11,936 nucleotides of DNA from Chitinophaga pinensis (lineage in GTDB: Bacteria > Bacteroidota > Bacteroidia > Chitinophagales > Chitinophagaceae), in assembly GCA_945872805.1 (NCBI GenBank), contig CAMCBE010000023.1, positions 1 through 11,936 on the forward strand, written 5' to 3'. The translations under genes and the position numbers were made by a program. The first letter of the stretch is position 1; every line of letters starts with the position of its first letter. The notes beneath the pieces were generated by a model. It did not search any database. It was given only the letters and a program-made list of their open reading frames with translations, and was not told the DNA's origin. Positions 7,008 through 11,936 of the stretch are shown piece after piece.

Positions 7008-8006
7008 ATGGCTTTTTTCTGCGAGCGTAAACAACAGAATGGTTGGGAAGAAGTTATTCTACGCGATGATGTTACTGGAGCGATAGCAACGATCATCCCT
7101 TCGGCTGGTGCTATCCTCAATAAATTTGAATTGCCACATAAAGGGGCTCTAATCAATATTATTGATGGATTCAAAGATGCAGCAGACTGGAAAGAAAATG
7201 TGACGAACGGACACAAGGGCACCAAGCTATCTCCATTTGTTTGTCGACTCTACAATTCAACCTATTCTTGGGAAGGACAACAATATACCACTGAGCGATT
7301 TAAATTGAGTGGGCATGCCATACACGGACTCTTGTACGATGTGCCACATGATATTATGATAGCCGAGTCCTCTGCGTTCATGGCTGAATGTAAATTTCTA
7401 TATCGCTACAAAGGAACGGATCCTGGATATCCATTTGCATTTGATATGAATGTTCGTTATCGTTTAGAAGGTGGAAATCGATTAACCATAATTACTACTG
7501 TGCATAATAGAAGCGGAAGAAATATTCCGATGTCTGATGGCTGGCATCCCTACTTCAAACTGGGTGAATCGATTGATGCGGCATCCCTTCAAGTCAACTC
7601 CAAACAAGAAGTTCAATTCAATGATGCCTTATTTCCAACAGGTAAGATTATTAAAAATAAAAGATGGTTTACCGGATCATCATTAAAAGATGTTACGCTT
7701 GACAATTGCTTCTTGCTTGATATGAATCAACCAATGCCACATTGCACGCTTAGTGATGAAACACTTGGCTTAGCCTTGATGATTTATCCTGATCGGGCGT
7801 ATCCTTATTTACAAATTTATACGCCACCCCATCGAAAGAGCATTGCCATTGAAAACCTTAGCTCTGCGCCTAATGCGTTTAATAATAAAATGGGACTTGT
7901 TGAACTCGGTCCAGAAGACAGCAAAGCCTTTCAAACCCAATTAAAGATTACTACTGTAGAAAAGAAGGAGGAGAAGAAAGGGTTTTGGAAAAGGTTGTTT
8001 GGATAG
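7008..8006 (+). CDS. Aldose 1-epimerase family protein (GalM-like)
   Basis: A 332-residue galactose-mutarotase-fold protein that would interconvert alpha and beta anomers of an aldose or a sugar phosphate. Expected residues are present: Arg80 in FVCRLYN, His103/His106 in SGHAIHGLLYD, the catalytic-acid His180 in SDGWHPYFKL, Asp232 in TLDNCF, and the likely catalytic base Glu282 in IAIENLSSAPNAFNN. The beta-sandwich fold fills residues 15-315. The last 16 residues are an unusual basic/aromatic tail (KKEEKKGFWKRLFG) that could lie on a membrane or bind a partner. It begins 26 bases after the deoxyhypusine synthase-like gene, with no terminator between them, so co-transcription is likely although no pathway links them. 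The stop TAG is the first part of a 7-base repeat array. Family call firm; substrate unknown. Confidence 0.9.
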   Translation: MAFFCERKQQNGWEEVILRDDVTGAIATIIPSAGAILNKFELPHKGALINIIDGFKDAADWKENVTNGHKGTKLSPFVCRLYNSTYSWEGQQYTTERFKLSGHAIHGLLYDVPHDIMIAESSAFMAECKFLYRYKGTDPGYPFAFDMNVRYRLEGGNRLTIITTVHNRSGRNIPMSDGWHPYFKLGESIDAASLQVNSKQEVQFNDALFPTGKIIKNKRWFTGSSLKDVTLDNCFLLDMNQPMPHCTLSDETLGLALMIYPDRAYPYLQIYTPPHRKSIAIENLSSAPNAFNNKMGLVELGPEDSKAFQTQLKITTVEKKEEKKGFWKRLFG

Positions 8007-8203
8007 ACGCTGAGTGCTGAACGCTGGACGCTTTACGCTGTTTCACTCTTGCCTATTGCCTATTGCCTCTGTACCTTTTTTTCGCTTGGCGCTGAACGCT
8101 TAGCGCTCTGTGCCTTCGTGCCTATGTCCCTTTTCGATTTCGCTTGACGCTGGACGCTTAGCGCTGTTTCACTCTTGCCTATTGCCTCTTCACTCTTGCC
8201 TAA
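8007..8203 (+). repeat. Composite heptanucleotide repeat array filling a convergent gene gap
   Basis: The whole space between two convergent stop codons is repeat. Blocks of the GCTKRRC type (GCTGAAC, GCTGGAC, GCTTAGC...) alternate with blocks of the TTGCCT type (CTTGCCT, ATTGCCT) in the order A-B-A-B'-A-B. A 41-base segment at 8021-8061 recurs at 8147-8187 with two mismatches, so the A+B unit seems to have been duplicated as a piece. At both ends the stop codon TAG is itself the start of a repeat unit (TAGACGCT on plus, TAGGCAAGAG on minus). No open frame here looks like a gene. It may serve as a 3' barrier between converging transcripts. Confidence 0.85.
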
Positions 8204-9502
8204 CTACCCCGCTCTCACCACATACACCTCCAACCACCGTGTAGTAAACCGTTTGCTTCTCATCTCTTGACGCATCTTCCAATTGCGTGTCAATCCGGAG
8301 GAAACATACTTCACCATATCATCACGCATGCTAAAATTTATATTATCCATTGCCTGCATAAGTGCTCTGTTCTGATTTTTTACGGCCACTGAAAAAAGAT
8401 CGCCTTGCAATGCATCATCAGGAACAATACCGGTAAGCATCACACCTGCTTTTACATATTTTGTTCCGTTGCGATATAAGCTTTCTACTAAGGGTAATGC
8501 GATGCGGATAAGTTCACCTGTATCAGAAGTTGATCGCGTCATGGTGAAATAACGATGATGATGCTGCGGGTTGTATTCGTATGATGCGCCTTCTATTCCA
8601 TTCGTTACAACAAACACATCAATGCCTGTTGCGGCGCCATACTGGCGCCGCAACTTCTCCGCAGCACGTGCTGCAAATGTAGCCACCGCTTCTTTCAGCG
8701 ACGGTAAATCAAAAACGGGTTTACCAAACATGCGCGTAGTAGCAATCATCTTTTTTTTCTCCAATGGATCCTTCATCCTGATACAAGGTTCACCATTTAG
8801 TTCCCTTATCATGCGCACACCTACTACACCACCGAGATTCTTTCGAGCCCACTCCATCGGCATATGCTTCAATTGCCAAGCTGTATTGATACCATACTCT
8901 TCCTTCAATTTTCGCGCATACCGTCGACCAATACCCCAGAGATCTGACACATCCGTCATTTCCAATGCGGCTTGTACTTTATCAGCATCGTCCAATACCA
9001 TGATGCAGCCAGTCTTCTTCTTATTTTTTTTCGACAACCGATTAGCGACCTTACTCAATACTTTCGATGATGCAATACCTACCGATACTGGAATGCCTGT
9101 CCACTGAAACACAACATCCCGCAAACGGACAGCAAAATCTTCCAATGCATTGAGTGGAAGATGATCGAGATTAATAAACGCCTCATCAACAGAATACACT
9201 TCAACACATCGGTAGGTAGCATCATCCGATAAGAAACGCAATGTATCCATCACGCGCATACTAAGATCTCCATAGAGATGATAGTTCGAAGAAAATACAG
9301 CCACATCATGTTTCTTAAGCAATTGCCTACTTTCAAACAATGGAGCGCCCATATCAATGCCTAGTGACTTTGCTTCATCCGAACGAGAGATGATACACCC
9401 ATCGTTGTTGCTCAACACCACAACAGGTTTGTTGCTAAGATTAGGTCGGAATAGACGTTCGCAAGAACAATAAAAACTATTACAGTCGATGATGGCGAAC
9501 AT
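8204..9502 (-). CDS. umuC: Y-family DNA polymerase UmuC (DNA polymerase V catalytic subunit)
   Basis: An error-prone translesion polymerase of 432 residues, matching the usual 420-430. The N-terminus MFAIIDCNSFYCSCERLFRP carries the metal-binding Asp6 and the steric-gate Tyr11. VVVLSNNDGCIISRS (28-41) is the nucleotide-binding fingers segment, and YSVDEAF (103-109) contains catalytic Asp106-Glu107. A helix-hairpin-helix-like stretch, LWGIGRRYARKL, follows near 188-199. QGDLF (366-370) is where UmuC binds the sliding clamp. The C-terminus (FSMRDDMVKYVSSG...TRWLEVYVVRA) is the DUF4113-type tail of full-length UmuC, so it is not a DinB. It lies downstream of umuD on the same strand, separated by 127 bases that contain a 30-base inverted repeat. 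It is expected to act in SOS-type mutagenesis with UmuD and RecA. Confidence 0.95.
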   Translation of the reverse strand: MFAIIDCNSFYCSCERLFRPNLSNKPVVVLSNNDGCIISRSDEAKSLGIDMGAPLFESRQLLKKHDVAVFSSNYHLYGDLSMRVMDTLRFLSDDATYRCVEVYSVDEAFINLDHLPLNALEDFAVRLRDVVFQWTGIPVSVGIASSKVLSKVANRLSKKNKKKTGCIMVLDDADKVQAALEMTDVSDLWGIGRRYARKLKEEYGINTAWQLKHMPMEWARKNLGGVVGVRMIRELNGEPCIRMKDPLEKKKMIATTRMFGKPVFDLPSLKEAVATFAARAAEKLRRQYGAATGIDVFVVTNGIEGASYEYNPQHHHRYFTMTRSTSDTGELIRIALPLVESLYRNGTKYVKAGVMLTGIVPDDALQGDLFSVAVKNQNRALMQAMDNINFSMRDDMVKYVSSGLTRNWKMRQEMRSKRFTTRWLEVYVVRAG

Positions 9503-9521
9503 GGAAAAAGTTGAAGAGATG

Positions 9522-9639
9522 TGAGGTGTTAGACGTTAGGAGTTAGAGGTTGAGTTAGAGGTTAGGAGTTAGGAGTTAGAGGTGGAGCATTATCTATTAT
9601 CTAATACCTAACCTCTAACATCTAACGTCTCACACCTCA
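9522..9639. repeat. GTTAGRN heptanucleotide array with 30-base inverted repeat between umuD and umuC
   Basis: A third 7-base repeat type (GTTAGAC, GTTAGGA, GTTAGAG, ...) fills the umuD-umuC spacer. The arm at 9522-9551 matches the reverse complement of 9610-9639 at 27 of 30 positions, so the message could fold into a long hairpin. The outer arm covers the umuD stop codon and its last two codons (GAG GTG TGA), so the repeat encodes the C-terminal Glu-Val. The hairpin could reduce umuC expression relative to umuD or stabilise the 5' message. It has no T-run typical of a terminator. Confidence 0.85.
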
Positions 9640-10061
9640 TGTATCACATACGTCACTACCCCCCAAACCGTAAATTCAGCATACGGATCAATATCAATGG
9701 GGGCAAGCTTTTTTGTTTCGGGCACGAGCCTAATCTTATTGAACTCCCGTTCAAATCTTCTGATCAACATATCACCATTCAACACAGCGATCACAATTTT
9801 ACCACTCGTGGGTTTAATGCTCCGATCTACAATCACCATGTCTCCATCAAAAATACCCGCACCAATCATAGCCTCCCCGTTGACACGCATAAAAAATGTG
9901 GCTGGCTTATTACGAATCAACTGCTCGTTAAGATCCACACCCCGTTCAGCATGGTCGTCTGATGCGGCTCCGAATCCTGTTGCATTGGCCGTTTTAACTT
10001 GGTGCTGTGTATATGACTTGGTGCCATCATACGCGACTCCAAAAAAAGAATCTCCATCCAT
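9630..10061 (-). CDS. umuD: UmuD-like S24 protein with both catalytic residues replaced
   Basis: The UmuD subunit partner of the downstream UmuC polymerase, with the LexA/UmuD peptidase S24 fold. From the ATG at 10061 it has 143 residues, near the usual 140. An extra TTG start at 10082 is unlikely because it lies in the -7 promoter box. Family features: TGFGAASDDHAE matches the GFPSPAADY-type cleavage region, with Thr-Gly where E. coli UmuD has Cys24-Gly25. Then come DLNEQLI, RVNGEAMIGAGIFDGDMVIVDR, GKIVIAVLNGDMLIRRF, and VWGVVTYVIHEV. Where active relatives have the nucleophile Ser in GDSM, this protein has Ala (GEAM). Where they have the general base Lys in VKRL, it has Arg (IRRF). The 37-residue spacing between the two positions is that of E. 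coli. It is therefore unlikely to cleave itself (inference). It might work uncleaved or as a regulator. Confidence 0.9.
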   Translation of the reverse strand: MDGDSFFGVAYDGTKSYTQHQVKTANATGFGAASDDHAERGVDLNEQLIRNKPATFFMRVNGEAMIGAGIFDGDMVIVDRSIKPTSGKIVIAVLNGDMLIRRFEREFNKIRLVPETKKLAPIDIDPYAEFTVWGVVTYVIHEV

Positions 10062-10063
10062 AA

Positions 10064-10110
10064 ATACTAATTTATTTAGCAATAATATACTAAATTATTT
10101 AGCTTACAAA
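10064..10110 (-). promoter_or_regulatory. umuD promoter with two palindromic operator-like repeats
   Basis: On the minus strand, TTTG (10107-10110), 19 bases, then TATTATTG (10080-10087) match the Bacteroidota promoter consensus with one mismatch. A 17-base sequence GCTAAATAATTTAGTAT (10087-10103) lies between the boxes and contains the inverted repeat CTAAAT-A-ATTTAG. A second copy, GCTAAATAAATTAGTAT (10064-10080), differs by one base and lies just downstream of the -7 box, over the start of transcription. The copies are 23 bases apart, about two helix turns. This is the classic layout for repression by a dimeric protein. LexA, the UmuD-like protein itself or another damage-responsive regulator are candidates. 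The leader before the ATG would be only about 13 bases. Confidence 0.65.
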
Positions 10111-10353
10111 TTTTTGTTGAAAAATTCTTGACCACCGTCCTAGATCATAGCTGCACAAGCTAAATAGACCGGTAAGATGGGACTGAAATAGGTCCACCCA
10201 TTGCTGAAAAACGATAAAAACTCAACCGAAAACCGCCTCAAAAACAACTACTAAGTATCCCCCGTGACAAGCAATACGCGTAAATACGTAAAATGAAAAA
10301 ATGGGGTTTAAAATACTTTTATATAAAAAAAATGAGGCGTAACCTTGTCTTGT

Positions 10354-10559
10354 CAATGCGATGCTAACGTACGAAGCCCGTAAAGACATCCAATCCTAAA
10401 AAACCGAATCCAATCCAACCGAAAAAAACCAACCCAAATCCAATCCTACAGAACATCAGTTATTGATGTTAGAAAAATCAAGGCGTCCATTCTCTATGAA
10501 ACGATACCAATTACCATCGTCGCCTAAACATATTACCCCGCTTCGTGCGGGGTTTTTTT
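10354..10559 (+). ncRNA. Candidate small RNA ending in an intrinsic terminator
   Basis: A strong plus-strand terminator (10535-10559) has no plus-strand gene upstream of it back to 8006, so it must end some other transcript. Ahead of it lie a 7-base-pair hairpin (AACATCA, loop GTTAT, TGATGTT; 10452-10470) and a bulged 10-base-pair stem formed by AGGCG (10481-10485) and ACGAT (10501-10505) with ATCGTCGCCT (10516-10525). Upstream is an A/C-rich unstructured tract with repeated AATCCAATCC. A weak promoter match (TTTT, 19 bases, TAACCTTG at 10317-10347) would place the 5' end near 10354. I do not recognise 6S, SRP, RNase P or tmRNA sequence. The 3' end is well supported; the 5' end is a guess. 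Confidence 0.45.
10535..10559 (+). terminator. Intrinsic transcription terminator
   Basis: ACCCCGC, loop TTCGT, GCGGGGT followed directly by T residues: a 7-base-pair GC-rich stem and a run of seven T. It works only for plus-strand transcription, since the other strand has no T-run after the stem. Confidence 0.9.
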
Positions 10560-10651
10560 ATGTTAAAGCTTGGACACAACACAATACATGGTATAAGATC
10601 ATCGTCATTTTAATCTAACTTCATAACGAATCATTTTCTAATTCATACCAT

Positions 10652-11365
10652 ATGCCTTTACCAGAAATACAGTTCCTAGAAGGTCCTCGCTCCCGCTGGC
10701 TCGATTTCAAATTTGTTGTAAAAGTATGCCTTGAATTCATTCGTGGATTTAGGTCTCTACACTTTGCAGGACCTTGTGTTAGCGTGTTCGGTTCTGCTAG
10801 GTTCACAGAAGAAAGTCAGCACTATAAAGACGCTAGAGCCATTTCAGCTGAGATTGCCAAGCTAGGCTTTACCATCATAACAGGCGGTGGACCAGGCATT
10901 ATGGAAGCAGCAAACAGAGGAGCAAAAGATGTTGGAGGCAGGTCACTCGGATGCAACATCCTCCTTCCTATGGAGCAAGAACCAAATCCTTATCTTGATA
11001 AATGGGTCAACATACGATACTTCTTTGTGAGAAAAACATTACTCATCAAATACTCATACGCTTTTGTCATCATGGCAGGGGGTTTCGGTACACTTGATGA
11101 ACTTTTCGAGGCGATGACGTTGATTCAAACAAAAAAAATACAAGAATTTCCCGTAATCATTTTCGGTACCGAATACCATAAAGACTTGATTGAGCATATA
11201 GAGAAAATGAAAAAAACCAATACCATATCTGAAGAAGACCTTAAGCTATTCTTGATAACCGATTCCATTGAGGAGGCCATTAGCCATATACGGGATTGCA
11301 TAAAAAAATTCGGATTATCCCACGAAAAAATAAAACCAGTTAGGTGGTTATTTGAGAGAAGGTAA
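10652..11365 (+). CDS. LOG-family Rossmann protein (TIGR00730-type; possible nucleoside 5'-monophosphate phosphoribohydrolase)
   Basis: A 237-residue LOG-family protein; characterised relatives split cytokinin or other nucleoside 5'-monophosphates into base and ribose 5-phosphate. Family segments appear in order: CVSVFGSAR (42-50), ITGGGPGIMEAANRGA (76-91), GCNILLP (100-106), FFVRKTLL (124-131, with the catalytic-site Arg127), and AGGFGTLDELFEAMTLIQT (142-160, with the active-site Glu150). The signature is normally PGGxGTxxE; here Ala142 replaces Pro. It is longer at the N-terminus than the small LOG proteins, with a basic/hydrophobic stretch at residues 12-36. The start ATG follows AT-rich sequence without a Shine-Dalgarno site and lies 92 bases after the terminator, so it should have its own promoter, which I could not locate with confidence. 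Three bases after its stop begins the largest repeat array. Confidence 0.92.
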   Translation: MPLPEIQFLEGPRSRWLDFKFVVKVCLEFIRGFRSLHFAGPCVSVFGSARFTEESQHYKDARAISAEIAKLGFTIITGGGPGIMEAANRGAKDVGGRSLGCNILLPMEQEPNPYLDKWVNIRYFFVRKTLLIKYSYAFVIMAGGFGTLDELFEAMTLIQTKKIQEFPVIIFGTEYHKDLIEHIEKMKKTNTISEEDLKLFLITDSIEEAISHIRDCIKKFGLSHEKIKPVRWLFERR

Positions 11366-11669
11366 ATCGCTGGACGCTGATCGCTTAGCGCTGGACGCTT
11401 GGCGCTATGGGTTGGGTGTTCGGAGTTGGGGGTTATTCGCTTGGCGCTTAACGCTGTTTCACTTCTGCCTATTGCCTATTCCCTGTTGCCTTGCTATTTG
11501 CCTCTGTCCCTTTTCTATAACTATTGCCTCTTCCCTCTTATCTCCCTCTGTGCCTTTTACTGAAGCAAGATTTAATGAGAGAACAGCGTCCAGCGCTAAG
11601 CGTTAAGCGTTAAGCGTCAGGCACTCAGCGTCCAGCGCTAAGCGTTAAGCGTCAGGCGCTAAGCGTCCA
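11366..11669. repeat. Large composite heptanucleotide repeat with inverted ends
   Basis: The left end (11369-11412) has GCTKRRC units (GCTGGAC, GCTGATC, GCTTAGC...) in direct orientation. The middle (11412-11570) mixes GTTGGG-like, GCTKRRC and TTGCCT units. The right end (11584-11669) has the first type in inverted orientation. The 18-base arm at 11382-11399 has perfect reverse complements at 11585-11602 and 11627-11644. The right end itself contains a perfect 27-base direct repeat (11584-11610 and 11626-11652). It separates the convergent LOG gene and the carotenoid gene at the right edge. An open frame across it (11352-11606) is a by-product of the repeats, not a gene. The remaining 89 bases to 11758 are AT-rich with no feature. 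Confidence 0.85.
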
Positions 11670-11758
11670 ACCAATGACTTCAATCATATTTTCTTTTGAA
11701 AATGATCATTTTATTAGCCTAGCTAAAAAAAAACTTTGCTGTATTTTTTAGATACCGT

Positions 11759-11936
11759 TCATTTTAAAAAGATGCGAAGAAATAGAAAAAAAATAGATTG
11801 TACCACCAATAGAATAGGCGCAAATCGATTGCTGTTTGAAAGACGAAAACAGGCAAACACAACTGAAATAAAAAAACTAATACCAAACCAACTAACAAAG
11901 TTGAACAATGGAATGATCTCATTCTCCCATGCCCAG
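11759..11936 (-). CDS. C-terminus of a carotenoid biosynthesis membrane protein (CruF/DUF422-like), partial
   Basis: Reading the minus strand from the right edge gives 58 codons ending in TGA at 11759-11761; the gene begins outside the window. The fragment starts WAWENEIIPLFNFVSWFGIS, followed by two hydrophobic spans separated by a polar stretch (RLSNSNRFAP), then ILLVVQSIFFLFLRIF and the end. A Trp-x-Trp-Glu element followed by a Pro-Leu-x-Asn-x-x-x-Trp-Phe pattern is what I recall from the C-terminal region of the DUF422/CruF carotenoid 1',2'-hydratase-like proteins. The nearby crtZ and crtY fit a carotenoid role. Assignment rests on a short fragment from memory; it is certainly an integral membrane protein. 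Confidence 0.55.
   Translation of the reverse strand, partial: WAWENEIIPLFNFVSWFGISFFISVVFACFRLSNSNRFAPILLVVQSIFFLFLRIFLK

Larger units (their letters stand above)
10111..10651. other. Long gene-free region
   Basis: About 540 bases between the divergent umuD and LOG genes with no convincing protein gene. The first 240 bases show nothing I can name beyond AT-rich sequence. A 24-codon basic frame at 10293-10367 (MKKWGLKYFYIKK...) has no support. From about 10380 the sequence becomes rich in A and C, with AATCC repeats, followed by three potential stems ending in a terminator; these are described as an RNA candidate. Confidence 0.5.

Noticed and set aside
8007..8203. Possible CRISPR array
   Set aside because: The repeats are short, degenerate and contiguous with a 7-base period, without unique spacers of constant length, and no cas genes are nearby.
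8571..9107. 178-codon frame on the plus strand opposite umuC
   Set aside because: It lies wholly antisense to a clear, full-length umuC with catalytic motifs; its translation has no recognisable domain and is rich in Ala, Ser and Thr, as expected of a shadow frame.
10062..10082. TTG start for umuD
   Set aside because: The TTG is part of the -7 box TATTATTG, so it would not be in the message; the ATG at 10061 gives a normal-length protein.
10293..10367. 24-codon basic frame beginning MKKWGLKYF
   Set aside because: It is short, with no ribosome site or similarity I recognise, in AT-rich sequence where such frames arise by chance.
10466..10618. 50-codon plus-strand frame beginning MLEKSRRPF
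   Set aside because: It reads straight through the intrinsic terminator stem, so the transcript would end before the frame does. Its apparent TPLRAGFF segment is simply the translated terminator.
11352..11606. Plus-strand open frame of 84 codons across the LOG 3' region
   Set aside because: It overlaps the end of the LOG gene and consists of translated 7-base repeats; a 7-base unit rotates through all frames and leaves open stretches without coding meaning.

Overview
The window looks like chromosomal DNA of a Bacteroidota member, most likely from the Chitinophagaceae and its relatives. I infer this from the AT-rich sequence, the almost complete lack of Shine-Dalgarno sites, promoters that fit the Bacteroidota -33/-7 pattern (TTTG, about 19 bases, TAnnTTTG), and protein families typical of the group: carotenoid CrtZ/CrtY, a bacterial deoxyhypusine synthase-like protein, and a UmuD/UmuC pair. 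The genus is not determined. There is no mobile element, tRNA, rRNA or CRISPR array.

Layout. Bases 1-3640 (minus strand) hold three sugar/redox genes: an aldo/keto reductase cut by the left edge, a Gfo/Idh/MocA dehydrogenase, and an exported beta-propeller lactonase. Bases 3841-5667 (minus) hold the end of a carotenoid pathway, crtZ then crtY. The right edge carries the C-terminal 58 residues of what looks like another carotenoid protein (CruF/DUF422-like, minus strand). Bases 5959-8006 (plus) hold a deoxyhypusine synthase-like gene with a clear promoter, followed 26 bases later by an aldose 1-epimerase-family gene. Bases 8204-10110 (minus) form a UmuD-UmuC mutagenic polymerase operon with a well-defined promoter and two operator-like sites. 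Bases 10111-10651 have no gene but contain a likely small RNA ending in a strong terminator. A LOG-family gene (10652-11365, plus) follows.

The most unusual theme is a set of intergenic repeats. Four unrelated-looking sequence types (GCTKRRC, NTTGCCT, GTTAGRN and a TTTCAC-like type) all have a 7-base period. They sit directly against stop codons: the stop of crtY, the epimerase, umuC, umuD and LOG is followed within 0-3 bases by such a repeat, and the whole 197 bases between the convergent epimerase and umuC genes is repeat. Some are arranged as large inverted repeats that could act as 3' ends or transcription barriers. One copy also lies against the beginning of crtY, which has no ATG, GTG or TTG upstream of its FAD-binding motif.

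Other points: the UmuD homologue has lost both catalytic residues (Ser to Ala, Lys to Arg) while the rest of the fold is kept, so it probably cannot cleave itself. Its promoter carries two near-identical palindromic sites 23 bases apart. The deoxyhypusine synthase-like protein keeps the catalytic Lys but lacks the KHH motif of true deoxyhypusine synthases.
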